Origin: Chitinophagaceae bacterium
Lineage (GTDB): Bacteria > Bacteroidota > Bacteroidia > Chitinophagales > Chitinophagaceae
Direction of reading: 5' to 3'
NCBI GenBank assembly: GCA_025934485.1
Contig: JAICXX010000044.1
Location: 1-36,439, forward strand
DNA: 36,439 nucleotides
Positions 23,794-32,216 of this stretch are shown here, piece after piece. The position numbers and the translations under genes were made by a program. The stretch's first letter is position 1. The number at the start of each line of letters is the position of its first letter. Under the pieces are notes generated by a model. That model worked only from the letters and a program-made list of their open reading frames with translations. It had not been told where the DNA came from and did not search any database.

Positions 23794-23964
23794 CTACAAG
23801 GTACGGAAAAGATCGTGTTTGCGGATCCACACCGAAACACCGGCGATGGAAGCTACGACGAGAGAATAAGCGGCGAGGAGTTCGCCTTGTGTATACAGAG
23901 AAGCGCTGAAGAAATAAGCGGCTACGATAGCGATAAGCGTGATGATGCTGATAAACGTTTTCAT
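23794..23964 (-). CDS. Mini membrane protein, paralog 2
   Basis: This 56-aa reading frame begins MKTFISIITLIAIVAAYFFS and ends VWIRKHDLFRTL. Two hydrophobic stretches (TLIAIVAAYFFSASLY and LLAAYSLVVASIAGVSVWI) with a TQGE turn suggest a two-helix membrane protein. It is clearly paralogous to the 61-aa gene at 24022-24207: MKT[LF]IS, SASLY, QGEL, AY, SIAG and S.WI are shared. It ends 5 bp before the oxidase ATG, so the two are probably translated from one message. Confidence 0.8.
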   Translation of the reverse strand: MKTFISIITLIAIVAAYFFSASLYTQGELLAAYSLVVASIAGVSVWIRKHDLFRTL

Positions 23965-24021
23965 GGTGTGTTACTTTTGTGGTGAGGAGGAAGCTGACGT
24001 GTCTACTGCGATGGAATGAAG

Positions 24022-24207
24022 TTATTCGGCGTTGCGGGCGTTAACCTTAAGGACGTCATGCGATTGGATCCACGACGAGATGCCGGCGATGGAGGAGATA
24101 ACGAGCAGATAAGCGGAAACTAATTCTCCCTGAACATAAAGGGAAGCGCTAAGAACATACGCAAATACAATTGCGGTGAGCGTGAGGAGGCTGATCAAAG
24201 TTTTCAT
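24022..24207 (-). CDS. Mini membrane protein, paralog 1
   Basis: The 61-aa protein (MKTLISLLTLTAIVFAYVLS at the start) has two hydrophobic helices and the central turn VQGEL shared with the 56-aa paralog downstream. The pair looks like a tandem duplication, and the second copy has a divergent tail (DVLKVNARNAE here, DLFRTL there). No family was recognised. The leader between 24208 and the predicted promoter at 24373 is long, about 160 nt, and contains the inverted repeat GACTATG/CATAGTC (24231-24237, 24267-24273). Confidence 0.8.
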   Translation of the reverse strand: MKTLISLLTLTAIVFAYVLSASLYVQGELVSAYLLVISSIAGISSWIQSHDVLKVNARNAE

Positions 24208-24372
24208 TGCGGGTACATTTAGTGATTAAAGACTATGTTGAATACGAATAAGCTCTTGGAAAAGCTCATAGTCATTGGACCGCGGCAATTACAGAGGATA
24301 CCAGAAAACTTTGCGAGGAGAGATCTTTAGAGAGGGTGTTTCGTGGGAATTGGGTACGAATGCTTGGTAGTA

Positions 24373-24403
24373 CAAACATAATATGCGCTTTTGAATTATG
24401 CAA
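24373..24403 (-). promoter_or_regulatory. Promoter candidate for the mini-protein/oxidase operon
   Basis: The reverse strand carries TATGTTTG (24380-24373), a full TAnnTTTG match. A TTG (24403-24401) lies 20 nt upstream of it. The start codon is about 160 nt downstream, leaving a long leader. Confidence 0.5.
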
Positions 24404-24433
24404 CCTTTCGTGAAATTTTTTTTATCTTGTCGC

Positions 24434-24991
24434 ATGTCGTCACCCAATAAATTTGCTACATGGGGCCTGCTGCTCATTGCGGGCGTCATCTTTCTAAGCG
24501 TTGGCATTCTTGCTTTTATCGACCCGCTGAGCAGCTATGTCAAACTTACCAAGTTCGCCGGTGTGGGGCTGCTCCTCAACGGGGGACTGCTAACGGCAAT
24601 GATCATCATCCGGCCCATGCGGTCACGCGAACGCAACTGGCTACAGGCGGAAAGTATCCTGCATCTTTTTTTTGGCATCCTCTTTTTACTCAACCCGTTG
24701 CTCGCTTTTATCGCCCTGCCATATTTTATAGGCTCCTGGCTCTTCCTCGTAGGCCTGCTCAAGATCATGGCCGCCATTTCGCTGCGTAACCAGGTGCGCG
24801 GCTGGCCATATGTGATGGCCATGGGGGTGATCTTCGCAGTATTCGGATTCCTGCTCCTTTTTAGCTCATTCGCCCGCGCCACCAGCATCACCTTGCTCAT
24901 CGGCGGTTTTGGGGTGATCATGGGCGGATTGTACATCATCGACTCCTTTCGGTTCAGGAATATGGAGAACACCATGGATATGCTCCTTTAA
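24434..24991 (+). CDS. HdeD / DUF308 family membrane protein
   Basis: The 185-aa protein has six hydrophobic segments in a repeated pattern, for example WGLLLIAGVIFLSVGILAFI, LHLFFGILFLLNPLLAFIA, YVMAMGVIFAVFGFLLLFSS and ITLLIGGFGVIMGGLYIIDS. The glycine-rich repeated helices fit the DUF308/HdeD family, known in enterobacteria for acid resistance; the role here is unproven. ATG 24434 (MSSPNKFATW) is preferred; an in-frame ATG at 24398 would add 12 residues. The stop codon overlaps the double-hairpin element at 24990. Confidence 0.8.
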   Translation: MSSPNKFATWGLLLIAGVIFLSVGILAFIDPLSSYVKLTKFAGVGLLLNGGLLTAMIIIRPMRSRERNWLQAESILHLFFGILFLLNPLLAFIALPYFIGSWLFLVGLLKIMAAISLRNQVRGWPYVMAMGVIFAVFGFLLLFSSFARATSITLLIGGFGVIMGGLYIIDSFRFRNMENTMDMLL

Positions 24992-25020
24992 ACCGCCGGT
25001 AGGCGGTTTGTCCGAAGGAC
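24990..25020. repeat. Double-hairpin element, copy A
   Basis: AAACCGCC-GGTA-GGCGGTTT is directly followed by GTCC-GAA-GGAC. The first stem has 8 bp and the second 4 bp. It has the same layout as the elements at 34916-34950 and 36405-36434. It can also terminate transcription after the HdeD gene, though no long T run follows. Confidence 0.7.
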
Positions 25021-25053
25021 TGGCCGATGCACGCATGGCTTGCTGTTTTTCAT

Positions 25054-25061
25054 TAGTTTTG
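25054..25061 (+). promoter_or_regulatory. -7 promoter element for the MscS gene
   Basis: TAGTTTTG is a full TAnnTTTG match 20 nt before the ATG. No TTTG stands at the usual -33 distance. Confidence 0.5.
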
Positions 25062-25081
25062 TAGCTAACCGCGCACAACTC

Positions 25082-27508
25082 ATGAAAAATATCCTATTCG
25101 TACTTGGGATACTGGTGTCCCTTGGTGTCCATGGTCAGGATACTACCAGTCGCCCCCCGGTTGCCAAAAAGGATTCAGTGAAACCGGAAAGGTTACGCAA
25201 GAAGAGCGATTTCTATAAGGAGACCTTCAAACATGTCCGCCGTAAGTTCGACTCCACGCTGTTTGAAGCAAGCCCGCAGCCTACCACCAGCGACTACGCA
25301 GAAGACCTGGAACATCTGTTTCAGCTCCTCGACAAGGTACCGGAGATCACTGAATCCTTTTCCGATCTTTCGGAGATCGACAATGCCCTGGATACCGAAG
25401 ACTCGGCGCTCAATATTCTAAAAGAGCGAATGGCCGCGCCGCAAAACGATCGGTCGCTGAACATCCGCAATCTGCAAATGTTCAACACGCTGCTGGATGC
25501 GCTGGCCCTGAATGTACACGGCTACTCGAAGACGTTGAACAAGTATGATACGGCGCTGGACGGTATCCGGAAAGAGATCGCGGGGTTGCGCAAGGATACC
25601 CTGATCCTCCATGTCTTCCGGGATAGCGCGCTAAAAGACACCTTCGCGCTTCAGCTAACGCAGCTTAAAACCAAATGGCGGCAGGTAGACAGCCTGGTGT
25701 CGGTGAACAGCCAAATGGTAAATGTGTTAAAAGCCGAGGCCTCGACGCATACCATCGCCATAAACGAGCTGACCTACCAGGTAGATCTGGCACTCAAGTC
25801 GGTAGGCTCCCGGGCGTTTGGAAAAGAAAGGCGTTATCTCTGGGAGCCACGGACGAGCAACCGATCCTATTCGGGCAACTTGGCGAAGAGCGTATCGAGC
25901 GAGCGGGAATTGGCCCGTTTCTATTTCCAAAATACCCGCACCAAACGTTTCTGGCTGCTGCTTACCGGCCTGCTCTTTTTCTTATGGGTCTGGTATAATT
26001 TCCGCAGCATGCGCAGGCTCGACCGGTTGACGGCTATCGAGGCTTTTCACTTTAGTTTCCTCAGGCCCTACCCTATTGGCGGCGCGCTGATCTTTATCGG
26101 CAGCCTGGCGCCGCTGTTCGATCTCCATGCCCCCGCGATCTACATTGAAAGCGTCGAATTCCTCCTGATGATCGTGCTGACCTTTATCCTGAAGAAACAT
26201 CTTTCCCGGTATCTTTTTTATGGCTGGCTGCTCTTCCTGCTCCTTTTCCTGCTCCTGCCCATCATCCGCATCCTGGGGCTGCCCTTGTCGGCGCAGCGCT
26301 GGGCCGAGTTCCTTGTAGACCTGGGCTCGGTGGTCTTTATGGCCTGGTATATCTTCGGCAAACAGCGCATCGGTAAGCATTTGAAATTCGTCTATGCCGC
26401 GGCGAGTCTTTACTTGCTCTTGAACCTGCTGGCGGTGGTCTGCAACCTTTTCGGCCGGGTGACGCTCTCGCAGATCTTTGGCGCCACGGCCGTGTATTCT
26501 TTTGCCCAGACCATCAGCCTCGCCGTATTTGTCAAGCTGGTCGAAGAAGCGTTCCTGTTGCAGATCCAGAGCAGCCGGGTACGCAAAGGCTATCCCGAAA
26601 CTTTCGACCTGGCGCCGGTGACGCGGTCGATCCGGCGGTTTGCTTTTCTACTGGCCGCCCTGCTGTGGCTGATCGTCTTCACGACCAACCTCAATCTCTT
26701 CGATTCGCTTAACGACTGGCTCGAGGATTTCTTCACTTCGCCGCGCGACGTGGGCAGTTTTTCTTTCACCATCGGCGGGATTGTCCTTTTCCTCGGCATC
26801 ATCTGGCTCGCCAATTTTCTGCAGCGGTTCATCGCCTATTTCTTTGGCGATACCGGGGATGACGCGGCGATGGACGACCGCGGACAGCGCTCGCGGCTGC
26901 TTATCACGCGGCTGGTGTTGCTCATCGGCGGATTTTTGCTGGCGGTGGCTGCGTCGGGCCTTAGTGTGGACCGGATCACGGTGATCCTAGGCGCCCTGGG
27001 CGTAGGTGTGGGTCTGGGTCTGCAGAATATCGTCAACAATTTTGTCTCGGGTATCATTCTCATCTTCGACCGGCCGGTGCGTATCGGTGATACGGTGGAG
27101 CTCGGCGACAAAAGGGGCCGCGTGAAAGAGATCGGCATCCGCAGCAGCACGCTGCTCACGGAAGAAGGGGCCGAAGTGATTGTTCCCAATGGGGACGTGC
27201 TTAGCAGCCGGATTGTCAACTGGACGCTGAGCAATAACCACGTCCGCATCGCACTTACCTTTAGCATTCAGAAACCGGTTGATCCTGCGGCCATCGATCA
27301 GGAAGCCATCAAAGACCTGGTGCGGAAACATCCCAATGTGCTCGATCGCCGTGACCCGGAGGTGCTGCTCAACACAGTGAGCTCCAAAGCGGAAGAGCTG
27401 CGGGTTTATTTCTGGATAAAAGATATCACGAAGACGGCGTACACTACCGGTGAGATCCGCACAGAGATCTATCAGCTGCTGGATGAAAAGGGATTGGTGG
27501 TGTCTTAA
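25082..27508 (+). CDS. Large MscS-family mechanosensitive channel
   Basis: The 808-aa protein has a signal peptide (MKNILFVLGILVSLGVHGQD) and a periplasmic helical domain of about 250 residues (LDKVPEITESFSDLSEIDNA, LKTKWRQVDSLVSVNSQMVN). Many membrane helices follow, then a C-terminal MscS channel domain. The pore helix region is VILGALGVGVGLGLQNIVNN, followed by FDRPVRIGDTVELGDKRGRV and the MscS beta domain (EEGAEVIVPNGDVLSSRIVN). The layout is like MscK or YbiO-type channels, which release solutes on hypo-osmotic shock. ATG 25082 starts the signal peptide; the upstream TTG is not used. Confidence 0.93.
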   Translation: MKNILFVLGILVSLGVHGQDTTSRPPVAKKDSVKPERLRKKSDFYKETFKHVRRKFDSTLFEASPQPTTSDYAEDLEHLFQLLDKVPEITESFSDLSEIDNALDTEDSALNILKERMAAPQNDRSLNIRNLQMFNTLLDALALNVHGYSKTLNKYDTALDGIRKEIAGLRKDTLILHVFRDSALKDTFALQLTQLKTKWRQVDSLVSVNSQMVNVLKAEASTHTIAINELTYQVDLALKSVGSRAFGKERRYLWEPRTSNRSYSGNLAKSVSSERELARFYFQNTRTKRFWLLLTGLLFFLWVWYNFRSMRRLDRLTAIEAFHFSFLRPYPIGGALIFIGSLAPLFDLHAPAIYIESVEFLLMIVLTFILKKHLSRYLFYGWLLFLLLFLLLPIIRILGLPLSAQRWAEFLVDLGSVVFMAWYIFGKQRIGKHLKFVYAAASLYLLLNLLAVVCNLFGRVTLSQIFGATAVYSFAQTISLAVFVKLVEEAFLLQIQSSRVRKGYPETFDLAPVTRSIRRFAFLLAALLWLIVFTTNLNLFDSLNDWLEDFFTSPRDVGSFSFTIGGIVLFLGIIWLANFLQRFIAYFFGDTGDDAAMDDRGQRSRLLITRLVLLIGGFLLAVAASGLSVDRITVILGALGVGVGLGLQNIVNNFVSGIILIFDRPVRIGDTVELGDKRGRVKEIGIRSSTLLTEEGAEVIVPNGDVLSSRIVNWTLSNNHVRIALTFSIQKPVDPAAIDQEAIKDLVRKHPNVLDRRDPEVLLNTVSSKAEELRVYFWIKDITKTAYTTGEIRTEIYQLLDEKGLVVS

Positions 27509-27538
27509 AAAAAAAGCCCCTTGCGGGGCTTTTTTTTA
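27507..27538. terminator. Bidirectional Rho-independent terminator
   Basis: An A run is followed by AGCCCC-TTGC-GGGGCT and a T run. The stem is 27515-27520 with 27525-27530, and the flanking A and T runs extend it and serve both directions. It separates the convergent MscS and TPR genes. Confidence 0.92.
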
Positions 27539-27544
27539 AGAAGA

Positions 27545-28831
27545 TTAGTGGTCTTTATCGACGTTGTTGTACTTGTTCGTCCAATAGTCGATCTTATCCT
27601 TGATGTTCTTGTCGGTGTAGATATTCGTCAGCAGATCATACGCATCTTTGAGTGCGCTCTTTTCGTCCATCTTGAGCTTTCCTTTCGAACCCAGGTCTTT
27701 GTCCACCTGCTCGAAATAAGGGATGGCTTCATCGAACTTCTTGCCGGCGGCGATCCGCAAATCGGCCCTTTTCTTGATATCCTCGGGAGCCTTGCCGGGG
27801 ATCTTCTTCGTTGCAGCCTGCATGTCGATAGCCTGGTTGTAGTAGATCTGTCCCAGGACCAATGAAGCCTGCGGATAGTCGGGTTCGAGCGCCAGACAGG
27901 CTTTCAGCTCGACCTGAGCCTTACCAATGAGGGTATCATAGTTGGCGGGACGATGACCGGAGCTGGTATCGTTGGCATATTGATAGAGTTCCAGACCGTA
28001 GTTAAAGAAGAACAGGTGGTTCTTGGGGAATTTCGTCGTGATGGTGTCATATTCCGCCCACAGGGAATCTTTGTTGCCTTTCTCGCGGAGGATGTCCAGG
28101 CGGGTACTGGGCCAGAAAAGGTCGTCGGGATATTTGTTTTCGGCCAGCCGCAGGTATTTCTGGGTGTTGGCGTCATCCTTTTTATTATTGTAATAGTCCA
28201 CGAGCCATTTGTAGATGTCGATCATGTTCGTCCCGTTGATGCTGGAGATACCGGCATCGGCGAGTTTACCATAATAGATGGCTGCCGTGTCTTTCTTCTG
28301 CGCTTTTTCGGCGGAGATACCGGCGTACAGGGTGGAAGTGGTATCGATGGGGAGCTTGGTCCAGCCTTTGGCCGTCATATAGGTGCTGGTGCGGATGGCG
28401 CCCTCGAAATTTTCCAGCGCGTCGTTGTACTTGCCCGAATTGTAATCGGCGGCGCCTACCTGGAAATAACCCTGATAGATCTCGTTGACGGGTTTATAAC
28501 CATCCATCTGGAGGAGGAGAAGCTTCTTGTCCTTTTCATCCAGGTCGACGTATTTCTGCAACGCGATGAAGGCGGTGTCACGGGCATTGGGATACTGGGC
28601 GCGCAGCTGGTCATTAGCGGCGATGGCATTGTAGATCTTCAGTTCATAGTACCAGGCTTCTGCGTCCTTTTGATGCTTTGGGTTCGTTAGCGCATTGTCG
28701 ATCTGCGCTTTGGCATCGGCGATTTTACCGGCTTTCAGCAGATCTTTTGCTTTGTCGACGCTCTGTGCGAACAGGCCCATACCGACCATGGCAAGGAAAC
28801 CAGTTAGGAAGAGTCTTTTACTCACATTCAT
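27545..28831 (-). CDS. Secreted TPR-repeat protein
   Basis: The 428-aa protein has a signal peptide (MNVSKRLFLTGFLAMVGMGLFAQ) and tetratricopeptide repeats in most of the chain: AKDLLKAGKIADAKAQIDNA, GAADYNSGKYNDALENFEGA and others towards the C-terminus (PQASLVLGQIYYNQAIDMQA). It is a periplasmic helical scaffold of unknown partner. It lies 74 bp downstream of gyrA on the same strand and may be co-transcribed with it. The start codon gives the signal peptide directly. Confidence 0.88.
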   Translation of the reverse strand: MNVSKRLFLTGFLAMVGMGLFAQSVDKAKDLLKAGKIADAKAQIDNALTNPKHQKDAEAWYYELKIYNAIAANDQLRAQYPNARDTAFIALQKYVDLDEKDKKLLLLQMDGYKPVNEIYQGYFQVGAADYNSGKYNDALENFEGAIRTSTYMTAKGWTKLPIDTTSTLYAGISAEKAQKKDTAAIYYGKLADAGISSINGTNMIDIYKWLVDYYNNKKDDANTQKYLRLAENKYPDDLFWPSTRLDILREKGNKDSLWAEYDTITTKFPKNHLFFFNYGLELYQYANDTSSGHRPANYDTLIGKAQVELKACLALEPDYPQASLVLGQIYYNQAIDMQAATKKIPGKAPEDIKKRADLRIAAGKKFDEAIPYFEQVDKDLGSKGKLKMDEKSALKDAYDLLTNIYTDKNIKDKIDYWTNKYNNVDKDH

Positions 28832-28905
28832 AATGATTTTTTTAAAGGAGTTCGTGAACCTCCGGTTTCATTTTTTAAATGTTTATTTGATATACGATTT
28901 CTAAC

Positions 28906-31545
28906 CTATTGATTATCATCCGTTGGTTCGCTTTCGGCAGCCTCGCCCGCATCGGTAGCCCCGCCTTGCTCCTCACTTTCGCCGGCGTCCCCGGTGGCCG
29001 TAGGGAGGCCGTTCCCTTCGGCAGCGGCAGAAGCTTCTCCCTGATTGTGGCCATTGCTCTCCTCCTCTAATTTATCCAGCTTGGTAATGGCGGCGATCTC
29101 ATCGGTTTCATCCAGCCGGATGAGCTTAACCCCCTGGGTGGCCCGTCCCTGCTCGCTGATACCGGCTATCGACATACGGATCGTAACGCCGCTTTTACAG
29201 GTGATCATAAGGTCCTCGTCCTCGGTAGTGTCGAGAATGCCGACTAATTTACCGGTTTTTTCTGTGACACTAATAGTTTTTACCCCTTTCCCGCCACGAT
29301 TGGTGATCCGGTATTCGTCGATCGGCGTCCTTTTTCCATAGCCTTTCTCGCTGACCACGAGAACGGTCCTGGACTTATCGGTTCTATTGACACAGATCAT
29401 GCCAATGACTTCGTCGCCCTTGTCGTCGACCTCGATACCCGCCACTCCGATGGCGCCACGGCCCGTGGTCCGCACCTTTTCTTCCTCGAAGCGGATGGCC
29501 CGGCCGCTCTTCACCGCCATGAGGATCTCGCAGTTCCCGTCCGTCATCCGGGCTTCCAGCAGCTCGTCGCCTTCGTTGATGGTGATGGCGTTGACGCCCG
29601 TTTGCCGCGGGCGGCTGAATTCTTCCACGGAGGTCTTTTTGATGATCCCTTGTTTTGTACAGAGGACGATATGATGGGTGTTGACGAAGGCTTCGTCCTT
29701 CAGGTCCTTGACGTCGACAATGGCCCTGATCTTGTCGTCCGGGGGAAGCTGTATCAAATTTTGGACCGCCCTGCCCTTGCCGTTCTTTTCCCCTTCGGGG
29801 ATCTCATAGACGTTGAGCCAGTAACACCGGCCTTTCTCGGTAAAGAACAGCATCGTGTGGTGGGTGGAAGCCACAAAAAGATGTTCGATATAATCTTCGT
29901 CCCTGGTACGCCCGCCGATGGCCCCGCGTCCGCCACGACGCTGCTGGCGGAATTCGGTGGCGGAGGTACGCTTGATATAGCCCAGATGGGAGATCGTGAT
30001 GACAACATCTTCTTCCCGGATGAGGTCTTTGATGCTGACCTCGTTGTCCAGATAGGTGATCTCGGTTTTGCGGGCATCGCCGAATTTGTCCTTTACCTCC
30101 TGCAGTTCCTTGCGGATGACGTCGTAGCGTTTGCCTTCATCGGCCAGCAGTTCCTGCAGATGAGCGATCAGCTTCATCAGCTGGTCGTATTCTTCGCGGA
30201 TCTTATCGCGTTCCATGCCGGTGAGCCGTTGGAGGCGTAATTCGAGGATGGCCTTGGCCTGGACCTCATCCAGCCCCCAGCCGGCGTTGATCAGGCTTTC
30301 CTTGGCCATCTCCGGTGTAGCGGAAGCTCGTATAAGGGCGATGACCTCGTCGAGATGGTCAAGTGCGATCAGATAGCCTTGCAGGATATGCGCCTTTTTC
30401 TGAGCTTCCTTAAGCTCGAAACGGGTCCGGCGGGTGACCACCTCCATACGGAAATCCACGAACTCGCTGATCATCTCGCGCAGGCTGAGGGTCCTGGGGC
30501 GGCCCTTGACCAGGGCTACGTTGTTGATACCATAGGAGGTCTGGAGCTCGCTGTGTTTATAGAGCTGGTTGATCACGATATTCGCCACCGCATCCCGTTT
30601 GAGATCGATGACGATACGTGTACCTTCCCGTTTATTCGATTCATTATTGATATGTGCGATGCCTTCGATGATCTTTTCGTTGACGAGCTGGCCGATACGA
30701 TCGCAAAGCGCGTCGCGGTTCACCTGGTAAGGCACTTCCGTTACGATGATCGTCTCGCGGCCGCTGGCTTTGGTGTCGACGTGGAGCTTGCCTCTCAGGA
30801 CTACGCGGCCGCGCCCGAAATGCATGGCGGCCTTTACCCCTTCCATTCCGTAGATGATGCCACCCGTGGGAAAATCGGGGGCCTTGACGTGCTGCATGAG
30901 CTCGTCCGTGGTGATGTCCTGCTTGTCGATATAAGCCATGCACCCGTCGATGACCTCGCTCAGGTTATGCGGCATCATATTGGTCGCCATACCTACCGCA
31001 ATCCCGCTCGACCCGTTGATCAGGAGCTGGGGCAGCCGGGTAGGCAGGACCATCGGTTCCTTTTGGGTATCGTCGAAATTGTTCTGAAAATCGACCGTAT
31101 CCTTGTCGATGTCTTCGAGCATGTATTCGGCCTGACGGTGGAGTCGGGCTTCGATGTAACGCATGGCCGCGGGGCCGTCGCCATCCTGGTTCCCGAAGTT
31201 ACCCTGGCCGTCTACGAGGAGGTAGCGCATGCTCCATTCCTGGGCCATGCGGACCATGGCGTCGAAGATGGAGGCGTCGCCATGCGGGTGGTATTTACCC
31301 ATCACCTCCCCTACGATACGGGCGGCCTTTTTGTGTGGTTTATTGCTGTGGTTACCCAGCTCGTTCATGCCGTGAAGGATACGGCGGTGTACCGGTTTCA
31401 ATCCGTCTCTGACGTCCGGGAGGGCCCGGCCGACGATCACCGACATCGAATAATCGATGTAGGCCGTTTTCATCTGCTCTTCGATATTTACAGGGACAAT
31501 GCGATTGTTATCCTGGGTTTCTGTTGGAGTGTTATTATCTTCCAT
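28906..31545 (-). CDS. gyrA: DNA gyrase subunit A
   Basis: The 879-aa protein introduces negative supercoils as A2B2 with GyrB. It has the quinolone-pocket motif KYHPHGDASIFDAMVRMAQ and the catalytic tyrosine Y130 in AAMRYIEARL. The GyrA box QRRGGRG in the C-terminal half marks it as gyrase and not topoisomerase IV. The acidic tail of about 60 residues (SEEQGGATDAGEAAESEPTD) is disordered. At the E. coli Ser83 position it has Ala91 followed by Ser92, and the Asp87 equivalent is D95; Ala at this site is seen in Mycobacterium tuberculosis. The gyrB gene is not in the window. Confidence 0.98.
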   Translation of the reverse strand: MEDNNTPTETQDNNRIVPVNIEEQMKTAYIDYSMSVIVGRALPDVRDGLKPVHRRILHGMNELGNHSNKPHKKAARIVGEVMGKYHPHGDASIFDAMVRMAQEWSMRYLLVDGQGNFGNQDGDGPAAMRYIEARLHRQAEYMLEDIDKDTVDFQNNFDDTQKEPMVLPTRLPQLLINGSSGIAVGMATNMMPHNLSEVIDGCMAYIDKQDITTDELMQHVKAPDFPTGGIIYGMEGVKAAMHFGRGRVVLRGKLHVDTKASGRETIIVTEVPYQVNRDALCDRIGQLVNEKIIEGIAHINNESNKREGTRIVIDLKRDAVANIVINQLYKHSELQTSYGINNVALVKGRPRTLSLREMISEFVDFRMEVVTRRTRFELKEAQKKAHILQGYLIALDHLDEVIALIRASATPEMAKESLINAGWGLDEVQAKAILELRLQRLTGMERDKIREEYDQLMKLIAHLQELLADEGKRYDVIRKELQEVKDKFGDARKTEITYLDNEVSIKDLIREEDVVITISHLGYIKRTSATEFRQQRRGGRGAIGGRTRDEDYIEHLFVASTHHTMLFFTEKGRCYWLNVYEIPEGEKNGKGRAVQNLIQLPPDDKIRAIVDVKDLKDEAFVNTHHIVLCTKQGIIKKTSVEEFSRPRQTGVNAITINEGDELLEARMTDGNCEILMAVKSGRAIRFEEEKVRTTGRGAIGVAGIEVDDKGDEVIGMICVNRTDKSRTVLVVSEKGYGKRTPIDEYRITNRGGKGVKTISVTEKTGKLVGILDTTEDEDLMITCKSGVTIRMSIAGISEQGRATQGVKLIRLDETDEIAAITKLDKLEEESNGHNQGEASAAAEGNGLPTATGDAGESEEQGGATDAGEAAESEPTDDNQ

Positions 31546-31558
31546 GATTTATATTCTT

Positions 31559-31587
31559 CCCCGCGCGGCGGGGGGAGGGCAAATTTA
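31559..31587 (-). promoter_or_regulatory. gyrA -7 element and leader hairpin
   Basis: The reverse strand carries TAAATTTG (31587-31580), a full TAnnTTTG match. Downstream of it the predicted leader holds CCCCGC-GCG-GCGGGG (31559-31573), a 6-bp GC stem 13 nt before the ATG. A hairpin this close to the start could limit translation; the usual -33 TTTG is not obvious. Confidence 0.5.
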
Positions 31588-31678
31588 CCCCTTTTGGGCT
31601 TGAAAACCCGGGTATTCGGGGCTTTTTTTGCCTGTCAATTTTCCACCAATGTGGATAGAGCCGGGCATTTCCAGGGGC

Positions 31679-32176
31679 TTACTCAAGCCAGGCGCCCCGT
31701 ACCTGGTCCCCCTCCACTTCGACATTGATATGCTCCTGCAAGGTGGTCGACAGGGACAATCCGGTATAATCCGGCTGCACCGGAAAGGCTTTGTGGCTGC
31801 GCTCCACCAGCACCAGCGACTCGATCTTCCGGGGACGGAATTCCAGAAAGGGTTTCATCGCATAGAGCAGTGTCCTGCCACTGTTCGCGACGTCGTCTAT
31901 GACGATAATGACCCGGTCGTCGAAAGAAAGGGATTCGCTCAGCGTCACGGTCCCGGGATTCTTTTTGTCCAGCGAGATCGAGATCAGCGTCGTTTGGAGG
32001 ACATCTCCGGCGATCTCCCTGAGTTGCTGCTGGATGACGCGGGCGATGACGCTGCCGCTTTCCCGGATACCTGCGAGGATCAGCTGTTGTTCCCCCGCGT
32101 TGTTCTCAAGGATCTCGTAGGCCATACGACGGAGCTTTTTTTCCGCCACCTGCTGCGTCAGAATGTAATTTTTCAT
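31679..32176 (-). CDS. Phosphoribosyltransferase, PyrR-like
   Basis: The 165-aa protein has the PRPP-binding loop VIIVIDDVANSGRTLLYAM at about 89-107 and the upstream AGIRESG motif. These place it in the type I phosphoribosyltransferases, near PyrR. PyrR proteins bind pyrimidine-operon RNA and also have uracil phosphoribosyltransferase activity; other family members act on purines. Pyrimidine genes are absent here, so the substrate stays open. ATG 32176 (MKNYILTQQ) is chosen; a GTG at 32185 would add three residues. It is divergent from the Fe-S gene with only 40 bp between. Confidence 0.85.
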   Translation of the reverse strand: MKNYILTQQVAEKKLRRMAYEILENNAGEQQLILAGIRESGSVIARVIQQQLREIAGDVLQTTLISISLDKKNPGTVTLSESLSFDDRVIIVIDDVANSGRTLLYAMKPFLEFRPRKIESLVLVERSHKAFPVQPDYTGLSLSTTLQEHINVEVEGDQVRGAWLE

Positions 32177-32216
32177 TGCCGCCACAAATTAAGGCAATCT
32201 CGCTTATCTTAGGCGA

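Noticed and set aside
28847-28863. GGAGTTCGTGAACCTCC near-palindrome upstream of the TPR gene
   Set aside because: It has a bulge and a loop too short for a stable hairpin, and the GGAGG is too far from the ATG to act as ribosome-binding site.
31590-31632. CCCG...CGGG followed by a T run before gyrA, terminator-like on the + strand
   Set aside because: The stem is only 4 bp and no + strand gene ends there.
30355-31728. Long open frame (457 codons) on the + strand
   Set aside because: It lies antisense to gyrA, has no recognisable domain, and arises from the GC-rich codon pattern of gyrA.
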